This document shows, piece after piece, positions 51,867-59,676 of a DNA stretch of 64,000 nt (position 1 is the stretch's first letter; each line of letters starts with the position of its first letter). The notes under the pieces were generated by a model. It did not search any database. It had not been told where the DNA came from and worked only from the letters and a program-made list of their open reading frames with translations. The DNA lies in assembly GCF_000719555.1 (NCBI RefSeq), contig NZ_JOGX01000015.1, positions 58,340-122,339 on the forward strand, read 5' to 3'. Position numbers and translations under genes: made by a program. The DNA comes from Streptomyces sp. NRRL F-5727 (GTDB taxonomy: Bacteria > Actinomycetota > Actinomycetes > Streptomycetales > Streptomycetaceae).

Positions 51867-53441
51867 CTGACTGTCCACGAGCTCAACGAACTCCTGCTGA
51901 TCAGCTCACTCGTGCTGCTGATCGCGGTCGCCGCCGTCCGGATCTCGTCCCGGAGCGGGCTCCCCAGCCTGCTGCTCTACCTCGGCATCGGGGTCGCCAT
52001 CGGGCAGGACGGCATCGGCAACGTCGCCTTCGACAACGCCGAACTCACCCAGGTCATCGGCTACGCGGCCCTCGTCGTCATCCTCGCCGAGGGCGGCCTC
52101 GGCACGAAGTGGAAGGAGATCGAACCGGCCCTCCCGGCCGCGGTCGTCCTCTCCACCGTCGGCGTCGCCGTCTCCGTCGGCATCACCGCCGCCGGCGCCC
52201 ACTACCTCGTCGGCCTGGAATGGCGGCAGGCGCTGATCATCGGCGCCGTCGTCTCCTCCACCGACGCCGCCGCCGTCTTCTCCGTGCTGCGCAAGGTGCC
52301 GCTGCCGTCCCGGGTCACCGGTGTGCTGGAGGCCGAGTCCGGCTTCAACGACGCCCCGGTCGTCATCCTCGTCGTCGCCTTCTCCTCCGCCGGACCCGTC
52401 GACGACTGGTACGTGCTCGTCGGGAAGATCGCCCTGGAGCTCGCCATCGGCGCCGCCGTCGGCCTCGCGGTCGGCTTCGTCGGCTCGTACGGGCTCAAGC
52501 ACGTCGCCCTGCCCGCCTCCGGCCTCTACCCGATCGCCGTCATGGCCATCGCCGTCACCGCCTACGCGGCCGGCGCGATCGCCCACGGCTCCGGCTTCCT
52601 CGCCGTCTACCTGGCCTCGATGGTCCTCGGCAACGCCAAGCTGCCGCACGCCCCCGCCAACCGCGGCTTCGCCGAGGGACTCGGCTGGATCGCCCAGATC
52701 GGCATGTTCGTCCTGCTCGGACTGCTCGTCACCCCGCACGAGCTCGTCAACGACTTCTGGCCGGCCGTCGTCATCGGCCTCGTCCTCACCATGGTCGCCC
52801 GCCCCATGGAGGTCCTGGTCAGCCTGGCGCCCTTCCGCATCCCCTGGCAGGAGCAGGCCCTGATGTCCTGGGCCGGCCTGCGCGGAGCCGTCCCCATCAT
52901 CCTCGCCACCATCCCGATGGTGGGGGAGATCGACGGCAGCGAGCGGATCTTCAACATCGTCTTCGTCCTGGTCGTCGTCTACACCCTCGTCCAGGGCCCG
53001 ACCCTGCCCTGGCTCGCCCGGGCCCTCCGGCTCGGCGACACCGGCGAGGCCGCCGACCTCGGCGTCGAGTCCGCCCCGCTGGAGCGGCTCCGCGGCCACC
53101 TGCTGTCCGTCGCCATCCCCGAGGGCTCCCGGATGCACGGCGTCGAGGTCGCCGAGCTGCGGCTGCCCACCGGCGCCGCCGTCACCCTCGTCGTACGGGA
53201 GGACGCCAGCTTCGTCCCCGGCCCGGCGACCGTGCTCCGCAAGGGCGACGAACTGCTCGTCGTCGCCACCGATCCGGTGCGCGACGCCACCGAGCGGCGG
53301 CTGCGCGCCGTCGGCCAGGGCGGCAAGCTGGCCGGCTGGCTCGGCACCGGCGACGGGAAGGAGACGGCGGTCACGACGACCGCGACCCGCTTCCACCGGC
53401 CGGCCTCCGTGACGGGGAAGCACAAGCCACGGGAGCGTTAA
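51867..53441 (+). CDS. K+/H+ antiporter (CPA1 family, with C-terminal TrkA-C domain), probable CTG start
   Basis: A cation/proton antiporter with about twelve helices (YAALVVILAEGGLGTKW, SSTDAAAVFSVLRKVPLP, ESGFNDAPVVILVV with the transport Asp) and a TrkA-C-like cytosolic domain (about residues 410-480). The first canonical start is GTG 51912 (509 aa), but the conserved N-terminus TVHELNELLLISSLVLL lies upstream in frame. The only plausible start for it is CTG 51867, which has GGAAGGA about 9 nt upstream and gives 524 residues. The CTG is therefore preferred, with normal caution. Confidence 0.85.
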   Translation: MTVHELNELLLISSLVLLIAVAAVRISSRSGLPSLLLYLGIGVAIGQDGIGNVAFDNAELTQVIGYAALVVILAEGGLGTKWKEIEPALPAAVVLSTVGVAVSVGITAAGAHYLVGLEWRQALIIGAVVSSTDAAAVFSVLRKVPLPSRVTGVLEAESGFNDAPVVILVVAFSSAGPVDDWYVLVGKIALELAIGAAVGLAVGFVGSYGLKHVALPASGLYPIAVMAIAVTAYAAGAIAHGSGFLAVYLASMVLGNAKLPHAPANRGFAEGLGWIAQIGMFVLLGLLVTPHELVNDFWPAVVIGLVLTMVARPMEVLVSLAPFRIPWQEQALMSWAGLRGAVPIILATIPMVGEIDGSERIFNIVFVLVVVYTLVQGPTLPWLARALRLGDTGEAADLGVESAPLERLRGHLLSVAIPEGSRMHGVEVAELRLPTGAAVTLVVREDASFVPGPATVLRKGDELLVVATDPVRDATERRLRAVGQGGKLAGWLGTGDGKETAVTTTATRFHRPASVTGKHKPRER

Positions 53442-53464
53442 TCCGCGGCATTATTTCGGGGTCA

Positions 53465-53506
53465 GGAGCGTTCTCCCCAGTGGAATCACAGGCGGGAGAC
53501 CGCTCC
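53465..53506 (+). terminator. Stem-loop downstream of the antiporter gene
   Basis: GGAGCG-TT-CTCCC (53465-53477) pairs with GGGAG-AC-CGCTCC (53494-53506) around a 16-nt loop, 24 nt after the antiporter stop. It has no T-run; it may be a terminator or part of the MFS gene leader. Confidence 0.5.
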
Positions 53507-53702
53507 TCCCTGTACCATGAAGGCACACTTGATCGAACCAACTCTGCCTGACGCAGAGCTGGCGCGACCGTATGGCGGCCGGCGCCCCCTCCCGCAGTGG
53601 GGCCCTCCCGGTATCTACCGCAGTTCCGCGCATGAGGACAGCTCTCGGCGAGACCGGCACCACCGTGCCCGCGCGCTACCAGGCGGCAGAAAGGCCAGGA
53701 CC

Positions 53703-54995
53703 GTGGAGTCCACGGTCGTCTCCGAGAAGCGGCCCGGCTACGGGCAGCTGCTGCGCACCCCCGGTGCGCTCTCCTTCCTGATCCCCGGCTTCGCCGCCCG
53801 GCAGCCGTTCGCGATGCTGACCATCGGCATCGTCCTGCTCGTCCAGCACACCACCGGCTCCTACGGCAGCGCCGGCGCCGTCGCCGCCGTCACCGGCGTC
53901 TCCATGGCGCTCTTCGCCCCGCAGAGCGGCAAGCTCGCCGACCGCTTCGGTCAGCGCGCCGTCCTGGTCCCGGGCGTCATCGTCCACGCCGCGGCCGTCT
54001 CGCTGCTCGTCGCGCTCGCGCTGGCCGGCGCCCCGCTGTGGGCGCTGTTCCTCGCCGCCGTGCCCGCCGGCGCCTCCGTCCCGCAGGTCGGCCCCATGGT
54101 CCGGGCCCGCTGGGCCGCCAAGCTCGACGGCACCCCGCTGATGCCGACCGCCGCGGCCTTCGAGTCCGTCACCGACGAGTTCACCTTCGTCGTCGGACCG
54201 GTCCTCGCCACCGCCCTGTGCACCGGCGTCCACCCGGCCGCCGGCCTCATCACCGAAGCCGCCCTCACCCTCTTCGGCGGCCTCTTCTTCGCCGCCCAGC
54301 GCGCCACCCAGCCGCCGCACGGCATGCTCGCCGCCGCCGCCCACGGCGACGCCGAGCCGCACCGCTCCGCGCTCTCCGTCCCCGGCGTCCGCGTCCTGAT
54401 CGTCGCCTTCCTCGGCATCGGCGCCGTCTTCGGCGGCATGCAGGTCTCGCTCACCGCCTTCACCGAGGAGATCGGCAACCCCGGCGCCAACGGCCTGCTC
54501 TACGGGGTCTTCGCCGCCGGCAACATGCTCGCCGGCATCGCCATGGGCGCCATCGCCTGGAAGACCGGCCCCCGCCGCCGCCTGATCCTCGGCTACACCG
54601 GCCTCACCCTCGCCGCGTCCCTGCTGTGGACCGCGCACTCGGTGCTGCTGCTCGGCGCCCTCGGCCTCGTCGTCGGCCTGTGCATCGCCCCGGCCCTGAT
54701 CACCGGCTACACCATCGTCGAGACCCTGATCCCGGCCTCCGCCCGGACCGAGGCGTTCACCTGGCTCACCGGAGCCGTCGCCCTCGGCCAGGCCCTGGCC
54801 GTCACGGTCGCCGGCCGGCTGGCCGACGCCCACGGCTCCACCGCCGGATTCCTCGTCCCGGCCGCGGGCACCGCGCTCGCCTTCGTGACGCTCGTCGCCC
54901 TGCGCGGACAGCTCAAGCCGCGGCCGGCCAACCGGATCACGACCCGGGTCGCGGCACGTGGTGTCGGTCACCGCGTGCCGGTGGCGGTGGACTGA
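53703..54995 (+). CDS. Major facilitator superfamily transporter
   Basis: A 430-residue MFS protein with twelve predicted helices, lacking a clear substrate signature. The motif-A loop appears as APQSGKLADRFGQRAVLVPG between helices 2 and 3. I start at GTG 53703 with AGGA close upstream. The frame stays open back to ATG 53517 (MKAHLIEPTLPDAELARPYG), whose 62 extra residues are polar and not MFS-like, so they are probably leader sequence, although a translated extension cannot be excluded. Neighbours give no cargo hint. Confidence 0.88.
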   Translation: MESTVVSEKRPGYGQLLRTPGALSFLIPGFAARQPFAMLTIGIVLLVQHTTGSYGSAGAVAAVTGVSMALFAPQSGKLADRFGQRAVLVPGVIVHAAAVSLLVALALAGAPLWALFLAAVPAGASVPQVGPMVRARWAAKLDGTPLMPTAAAFESVTDEFTFVVGPVLATALCTGVHPAAGLITEAALTLFGGLFFAAQRATQPPHGMLAAAAHGDAEPHRSALSVPGVRVLIVAFLGIGAVFGGMQVSLTAFTEEIGNPGANGLLYGVFAAGNMLAGIAMGAIAWKTGPRRRLILGYTGLTLAASLLWTAHSVLLLGALGLVVGLCIAPALITGYTIVETLIPASARTEAFTWLTGAVALGQALAVTVAGRLADAHGSTAGFLVPAAGTALAFVTLVALRGQLKPRPANRITTRVAARGVGHRVPVAVD

Positions 54996-55025
54996 ACCGA
55001 CGGAATACGTCACTATGGATCGTCG

Positions 55026-55052
55026 TTAGCACTCGATGAGTGTGAGTGCCAG
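55026..55052 (+). promoter_or_regulatory. CIRCE-like (HrcA operator) element before fmdB
   Basis: TTAGCACTC-N9-GAGTGCCAG: the left arm matches the CIRCE consensus 9/9, the N9 spacing is exact and the right arm matches GAGTGCTAA at 6/9, the deviation overlapping the AGGAGG ribosome site. Streptomyces HrcA is known to regulate groE and dnaK-type heat shock genes through CIRCE. Confidence 0.65.
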
Positions 55053-55063
55053 GAGGAAGACTA

Positions 55064-55378
55064 GTGCCGACCTACCAGTACCAGTGCACCGAGTGTGGCG
55101 AGGGCCTTGAGGCGGTCCAGAAGTTCACGGACGACGCGCTGACCGAGTGCCCCGCCTGCCACGGCCGCCTCAAGAAGGTGTTCTCGGCCGTCGGCATCGT
55201 CTTCAAGGGCTCCGGCTTCTACCGGAACGACAGCCGCGGCTCCTCGTCCAGCAGCTCCCCGGCCACGAAGAGCTCGACGTCCTCCACGACGTCCACCTCC
55301 TCGGCCTCGACCGACGCGAAGCCGGCCTCGACGACGTCCACCTCGACGTCCTCGTCGTCCTCGACCCCGGCCGCCTGA
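55064..55378 (+). CDS. FmdB-family zinc-ribbon protein
   Basis: A 104-residue protein. The FmdB zinc ribbon is at the N-terminus: TYQYQCTECGEGLEAVQKF with a second knuckle CPACHGRLKKVF and the typical GIVFKGSGFYRND. The last 40 residues are a Ser/Thr/Pro-rich low-complexity tail. AGGAGG is 7 nt before GTG 55064. FmdB proteins are presumed regulatory or chaperone-like; their function is not settled. The CIRCE-like site upstream points to heat-shock control. Confidence 0.9.
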   Translation: MPTYQYQCTECGEGLEAVQKFTDDALTECPACHGRLKKVFSAVGIVFKGSGFYRNDSRGSSSSSSPATKSSTSSTTSTSSASTDAKPASTTSTSTSSSSSTPAA

Positions 55379-55433
55379 GCCCCACCCCGCAGCACCGCCC
55401 CGGCCCCGGCCCCCACGGGGGGACCCGGGGCCC

Positions 55434-55537
55434 CGGCATGTCCGGAACCACCCGGCCCGGCTCCCCGCCCCGGGCCTCGGCATGTCCCGGACCACCCGGC
55501 CCGGCACCCCGGCCTCGGGCCCCGGCATGTCCGGAAC
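55434..55537. repeat. 44-45 bp GC-rich tandem repeat
   Basis: About 2.3 copies start at 55434, 55478 and 55523, each opening CGGCATGTCC and containing ACCACCCGGCCCGGC. They lie in the gap between fmdB and the MTA phosphorylase gene and are not coding. Confidence 0.75.
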
Positions 55538-55576
55538 CCTCCGCCGGGGCCGGAGCCCCTGCGTAGGGTGACGGGC

Positions 55577-56443
55577 ATGGTGACCACCCCGTCCAGCGAC
55601 GCAGCCCACGACACGTACGCCGAGATCGGCGTGATCGGCGGATCCGGCTTCTACTCCTTCCTCGACGACGTCCGCGAGGTCCCCGTCACCACCCCCTACG
55701 GCGACCCCAGTGACTCCCTCTTCCTCGGCGAGGTCGCCGGCCGCCGGGTCGCCTTCCTCCCCCGCCACGGCCGCGACCACCGCATCCCCCCGCACCGGAT
55801 CGACTACCGCGCCAACCTCTGGGCCCTCCGCTCCCTCGGCGTCCGCCAGGTCCTCGGCCCCTGCGCCGTCGGCGGACTGCGCCCCGAGTACGGCCCCGGC
55901 ACCCTCCTCGTCCCCGACCAGCTGATCGACCGGACCAAGAACCGCGCCCAGACCTACTTCGACGGCGAACCGCGCCCCGACGGCGCCGTCCCCCGGGTCG
56001 TCCACATCTCCTTCGCCGACCCCTACTGCCCCGACGGACGGCAGGCCGCGATCAAGGCCGCCCGCGGCCGGGACTGGCAGGCCGTGGACGGCGGCACCCT
56101 CGTCGTCGTCGAGGGCCCCCGCTTCTCCACCCGCGCCGAATCCCGCTGGCACGCCGCCAACGGCTGGTCCGTCGTCGGCATGACCGGCCACCCCGAAGCC
56201 GTCCTCGCCCGCGAACTCGGCCTCTGCTACACCTCCCTCACCCTCGTCACCGACCTCGACGCCGGCACCGAGACCGGCGAGGGCGTCTCCCACACCGAGG
56301 TCCTCCGCGTCTTCGGCCAGAACATCGGCCGGCTCCGCGACGTCCTCTTCGACACCATCGCCGCCCTCCCGGCCACCGCCGACCGCGACTGTCTCTGCAC
56401 CCATGCCCACGACGGCTGGGACCTCGGCATCGAACTCCCGTGA
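55577..56443 (+). CDS. mtnP: S-methyl-5'-thioadenosine phosphorylase
   Basis: A 288-residue nucleoside phosphorylase splitting methylthioadenosine (or a 6-oxopurine nucleoside) with phosphate, in methionine salvage. Motifs: IGVIGGSGFYSFL (residues 16-28, phosphate loop), LPRHGRDHRIPPHRIDYRAN, VVVEGPRFSTRAES and GMTGHPEAVLAREL followed by TDLDAG. HPEAVLAREL with TDLDAG fits MTAP/MtnP-type enzymes; strict substrate needs assay. ATG 55577 follows TAGGGT (55564-55569) by 7 nt, so it is probably leaderless. Confidence 0.9.
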   Translation: MVTTPSSDAAHDTYAEIGVIGGSGFYSFLDDVREVPVTTPYGDPSDSLFLGEVAGRRVAFLPRHGRDHRIPPHRIDYRANLWALRSLGVRQVLGPCAVGGLRPEYGPGTLLVPDQLIDRTKNRAQTYFDGEPRPDGAVPRVVHISFADPYCPDGRQAAIKAARGRDWQAVDGGTLVVVEGPRFSTRAESRWHAANGWSVVGMTGHPEAVLARELGLCYTSLTLVTDLDAGTETGEGVSHTEVLRVFGQNIGRLRDVLFDTIAALPATADRDCLCTHAHDGWDLGIELP

Positions 56444-56542
56444 ATCTCGTCAAACCCCTCGCCGGGGTGGCCGAGTTGTCCACAGGCAGTGGACTGTCCA
56501 CAGGCCGGAGCGGGACGGCGAGGCGAGCGGGACAGTGAGCGC

Positions 56543-57148
56543 ATGCACACGAACCCGAGCACGAACACACCGCTCACATCCGTCCCCGCCCACGTCTCCG
56601 TCCCCGCCCACGTCTCCGCCCACGTCCCCGCCCACGTCTCCGTCCCCGCCTTCCGCGAGGTGCCGGGCTTCGCGCCGCTGCGGGTCCGCGGCGGCCGGCT
56701 CCGGCCCCGGCTGCGCCGCGCGCCCGGCGCGCTCCTCGTCCTGACGGCCGCCGCGCTCGCCCTCACCGCCGCCCGGCCCGGCCCGCCCGCCCCACCCGGC
56801 GGGTACGACCCCGGGCCCCGCACCCTCGCCGCCCCCGCGGCCCGCTCCCCCGCCCCCGTCCGGCTCGTCTCCGCGCCGGTACGGATCGCGGACGCCGACG
56901 CGGTACGACTCCTGCGCGCCGGCGACCGCGTCGACGTCATCGCCGCGCCGGCCGTCAACTCCCCGCTCGGAGAAGGTGACAGCACGGTCCGGGTGGTGGC
57001 CCGCGCCGCCCGAGTGGCCGAAGTCCCGCCCCCGGGTGAGACTCGTTCGGACGGAGGGGCGTTGATCGTCCTGACCGTGCCCCGGACGACCGCGACCGAG
57101 CTGGCGAGTGCCGGTGTCACCTCCCAACTGGCGGTGACAATGTGCTGA
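56543..57148 (+). CDS. SAF/CpaB-like membrane protein with VPAHV repeats
   Basis: A 201-residue protein. Residues 13-35 are a repeat of the VPAHVS type, encoded by a 12-nt DNA repeat at 56581-56650. A basic stretch and one helix (about 62-80, GALLVLTAAALALTAA) follow. Then comes an extracytoplasmic SAF-like fold: APVRIADADAVRLLRAGDRVDVIAAP resembles the CpaB/RcpC pilus assembly domain, ending in LTVPRTTATELASAG. It has no prepilin or CpaA/TadA partners nearby, so a pilus role is doubtful. ATG 56543 has no clear ribosome site. It precedes mscL by about 110 nt. Confidence 0.7.
   Translation: MHTNPSTNTPLTSVPAHVSVPAHVSAHVPAHVSVPAFREVPGFAPLRVRGGRLRPRLRRAPGALLVLTAAALALTAARPGPPAPPGGYDPGPRTLAAPAARSPAPVRLVSAPVRIADADAVRLLRAGDRVDVIAAPAVNSPLGEGDSTVRVVARAARVAEVPPPGETRSDGGALIVLTVPRTTATELASAGVTSQLAVTMC
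56581..56650 (+). repeat. 12-nt coding tandem repeat (VPAHV unit)
   Basis: Imperfect copies of CCCGCCCACGTCTCCGTC and shorter CCCGCCCACGTC units recur here. They are in frame in the SAF-like gene and would vary in copy number by slippage. Confidence 0.7.
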
Positions 57149-57262
57149 TTCGCACTGACTGCCTGTCAAGTCACCGTCCCGTGTGTACGGATTGGACGGC
57201 TCTGCGCCCTTCACGGCCTAATGGCTGCGCACACAGCAGCACATCCGAAGAAAGGCACCTTG

Positions 57263-57748
57263 GTGGCCGAGAAGAAGGAAAGCGTGATGGCGGGCTTCAA
57301 AGCCTTCCTGATGCGCGGGAACGTGATCGACCTCGCGGTGGCGGTCGTCATCGGCGCCGCGTTCACCAACATCGTGAACTCGGTGGTCAAGGGCATCATC
57401 AACCCCATCGTGGGCGCCTTCGGCACGAAGGACCTGGAGAGCTACGCGAGCTGCCTCAAGGACCCCTGCCGGGTCGTCGACGGCGAAATGCAGGGCATCC
57501 AGCTCCAGTGGGGCCTGGTGCTGAGCGCGATCCTCAGCTTCCTCATCACCGCCGCCGTCGTCTACTTCCTGATGGTCCTGCCGATGGCCAAGGTCCTCGC
57601 CAAGCGCGCCGCGCACGACAGGGCGAAGGAGAGCGTCGGGGAGGTCATGGAGGTCAGCGAGCTGGAGGTGCTCAAGGAGATCCGCGACCACCTGGTCGCG
57701 CAGCGCGGCGGCTCCGGCAGCAGCACGGGCACGCACTCCACCTCCTGA
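57263..57748 (+). CDS. mscL: Large-conductance mechanosensitive channel
   Basis: MscL opens under membrane tension to release solutes in hypo-osmotic shock. The 161-residue protein has the family N-terminus MAGFKAFLMRGNVIDLAVAV, where the first helix (VIGAAFTNIVNSVVKG) forms the pore. The second helix is SAILSFLITAAVVYFLM. The periplasmic loop is long with two Cys (ASCLKDPCRVVD), unusual for the family, and the tail is a charged helix. GTG 57263 has AAAGG seven nt upstream. Confidence 0.95.
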   Translation: MAEKKESVMAGFKAFLMRGNVIDLAVAVVIGAAFTNIVNSVVKGIINPIVGAFGTKDLESYASCLKDPCRVVDGEMQGIQLQWGLVLSAILSFLITAAVVYFLMVLPMAKVLAKRAAHDRAKESVGEVMEVSELEVLKEIRDHLVAQRGGSGSSTGTHSTS

Positions 57749-57767
57749 CCGGAGGGACGCTCCGGGG

Positions 57768-57986
57768 TCAGAGGTGGTGCGGCGGCTTCTCGTCCAGGAA
57801 GCGCGCGAGGTCGGCGGCGCTGCCGCCGGTCGGAGGCCGCTCACCCCACCCGCGGTCCGTGTCGTCCGCGGACTGCGCGTCCAGCGGATCGTCGAAGACG
57901 ATCACCGGCTTCGGAGCGTTCTCGGAATTCGGCCGAATGCCGTTCGGCTTCGCGTCTCGCGGTCCGTGGGCGGGGGCGGTGCTCAT
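57768..57986 (-). CDS. Small conserved acidic protein
   Basis: A 72-residue soluble protein with no motif I can name. The C-terminal half ends SAADLARFLDEKPPHHL. ATG 57986 follows TACCCT (57998-57993) by 6 nt, so it is likely leaderless. It is convergent with mscL, 19 nt between the stops. I judge it a real gene from codon bias, start-site geometry and position. The function is unknown. Confidence 0.65.
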   Translation of the reverse strand: MSTAPAHGPRDAKPNGIRPNSENAPKPVIVFDDPLDAQSADDTDRGWGERPPTGGSAADLARFLDEKPPHHL

Positions 57987-58028
57987 GTCTTCAGGGTACG
58001 CCCGCTCCCCCGCCCCGGACCCGCCTGA

Positions 58029-58442
58029 TCAGCGGTCCTTCGGGTCCAGCGCCCACAGGCCCAGGACCACCAGGAACGACAGGACGAGGAACCCCGCGCC
58101 CCACCACGCGGTGCCGGTGTCGCCGGACATCCACTCGTCCACCACGATGGTCAGCCCCCAGAGCTGGCCGATCACCACCGTGAGCGCCAGCGCCAGCCGC
58201 GCCGACAGCTTCGACGAGCGCTCCGGTTCCTGCTCCGTGCCCGCCCCGGGCCCCGGACCCGTGTGCCGGATCCGCGGGTCGCCGTACCCGCTGGTGGGCC
58301 GGATCTGCGGATACCGCTCGTGGACCGGCCGGTTCAGCCGCGGCTGCGCGCTGCCCGGACGGTACGACGGCGGCCGGTCCGGCGGCGGGGTGCCCGACGG
58401 GCGCGGAGCCTCCGGGTCCTGGGGGAAGGGACTCTCCGTCAC
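58029..58442 (-). CDS. Small two-helix membrane protein co-translated with the Rieske protein
   Basis: A 137-residue protein. The N-terminal 75 residues are Pro/Arg/Ser-rich and disordered. Two helices follow (ALALTVVIGQLWGLTIVV and GAGFLVLSFLVVLGLWAL) joined by WMSGDTGTAWW. The GTG overlaps the Rieske stop in GTGA, so it is the last gene of the oxidoreductase operon and perhaps an assembly factor or accessory subunit. I do not recognise the family. Confidence 0.78.
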   Translation of the reverse strand: MTESPFPQDPEAPRPSGTPPPDRPPSYRPGSAQPRLNRPVHERYPQIRPTSGYGDPRIRHTGPGPGAGTEQEPERSSKLSARLALALTVVIGQLWGLTIVVDEWMSGDTGTAWWGAGFLVLSFLVVLGLWALDPKDR

Positions 58443-59074
58443 GTGCGCTCACTCCTCTCCGGGCCGGACTGCTGCCGGTCGCGGCACAGCCGCAACGCGT
58501 CCCCCTGCTGGCGGCACAGACCCTCCTCCAGGCTCTCGCCGGAGCGGGCGGTACCGATGGCCCAGACACTGCCGTCGACCTGCTCGATCAGGATCACCTT
58601 CGGCAGGCCGCGCGGCGGCGGGCCGGCCGTGACCTCTCCCGTACGGGCGTCGAAGACACCCTCGTGGCACGGGCAGTACAGCTCGCCCTCGCTGCCCCGG
58701 TCCTGGCGCCACAGGACGGCGCAGGCCAGGTGGGTGCAGACGGCCGAGTAGCCGGTGAGGGTGCCGTCCTCCATGCGGATCGCGATGGCCCGGTCCTCGT
58801 CGCCGGGGTAGCGGAAGGCGAGGGACTCGCCGGGCAGGATCCGGTCCGCGATCCTCTTCGGCTCGGGCGGGCCGTCACTGTCGCCGTGCCGGTGCAGGAT
58901 GCCGGAGGCGACGGCGACACCGCCGACGGCGAGACCGCCGGAGACGGTGGCGACGATCCGCAGGTAGTCCCGGCGGGTGGTGAGGGAGTCGGCGGCGATC
59001 CGGTCGCGGAGCGCCTCCTGCGCCGCGTCGGCGCCGGCCTCCGGCGCGGGCGGCTGCGGGTCCGTGACGCTCAT
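58439..59074 (-). CDS. Tat-anchored Rieske [2Fe-2S] protein
   Basis: A 211-residue iron-sulfur protein. The N-terminus LTTRRDYLRIVATVSGGLAV has a twin-arginine-like TRRDYLR followed by a hydrophobic anchor, so the domain should face outward. The cluster ligands are in CTHLAC (Cys-x-His) and CPCHEG (Cys-x-x-His). It differs from the cytochrome bc1 Rieske proteins in its shorter spacing and lack of the usual three-helix N-terminus. The ATG overlaps the ferredoxin stop. It probably relays electrons for the adjacent oxidoreductase. Confidence 0.9.
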   Translation of the reverse strand: MSVTDPQPPAPEAGADAAQEALRDRIAADSLTTRRDYLRIVATVSGGLAVGGVAVASGILHRHGDSDGPPEPKRIADRILPGESLAFRYPGDEDRAIAIRMEDGTLTGYSAVCTHLACAVLWRQDRGSEGELYCPCHEGVFDARTGEVTAGPPPRGLPKVILIEQVDGSVWAIGTARSGESLEEGLCRQQGDALRLCRDRQQSGPERSERT

Positions 59075-59670
59075 CGGACGTCCCTTCCGTTGATCTCGAC
59101 GACGGGCAGACCGCCGGGGACGGGCCACTGCACCTTGTCGGCGGGCACGACCATCGCCACACCGGTGGTGACGGTGGTGCTGCCGAAGGTGAACGAGTCG
59201 GCGACCTGGACGCCGGGGCGCTCGGCGCGGAGCTCGTCGATGGTGCCGTAGAAGAGGGCGCCGGTCGGGCAGACGGTCGCGCACATGGGGGCGAGGCCGT
59301 AGGCGGTGCGGTCGTAGCAGAGGTTGCACTTCATCTGCAGCTTCGCCTGGAGGTCGATCTTCGGCACGCCGAAGGGGCAGGCGTTGACGCAGTTGGCGCA
59401 GCCGATGCAGCGGGTGGTGTCGGCCTGCTGCACCACCCCGTCGGCGGTCACCAGGATCGCGTCGGCGGGACAGACCTCGGCGCACGGGGCGACGGGGTCC
59501 TCGCAGTGCATGCAGACGGTGGGAAGGGAGGCGACGGAGTGACCTTCGTCGGGGTAGTCGAGGTGGATCATCGACTTGCCGCGGTGCGAGTCGCATTCGC
59601 GGCAGGCGGAGACGCATGCCTGGCAGCCGATGCAGCGGCCCGGGTCGATGAAGATCGTGCGGCCCATCAT
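59071..59670 (-). CDS. Four-cluster [4Fe-4S] ferredoxin subunit (DmsB/NrfC-like)
   Basis: A 199-residue cytosolic electron-transfer subunit. Four Cys sets appear in order: CIGCQACVSACRECD; CMHCEDPVAPCAEVCP; CIGCANCVNACPF; and CNLCYDR with CATVCP. This is the arrangement of the beta subunits of complex iron-sulfur molybdoenzymes, linking catalytic and membrane subunits. Two ATGs in tandem (59670, 59667) make the start ambiguous by one residue. It lies 6 nt after the catalytic gene and overlaps the Rieske start. Confidence 0.92.
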   Translation of the reverse strand: MMGRTIFIDPGRCIGCQACVSACRECDSHRGKSMIHLDYPDEGHSVASLPTVCMHCEDPVAPCAEVCPADAILVTADGVVQQADTTRCIGCANCVNACPFGVPKIDLQAKLQMKCNLCYDRTAYGLAPMCATVCPTGALFYGTIDELRAERPGVQVADSFTFGSTTVTTGVAMVVPADKVQWPVPGGLPVVEINGRDVR

Positions 59671-59676
59671 GTGCGG

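Noticed and set aside
55568..55579. ATG 55568 as the mtnP start
   Set aside because: It would overlap the TAGGGT -10 region and add only three residues outside the conserved family N-terminus; ATG 55577 fits better.
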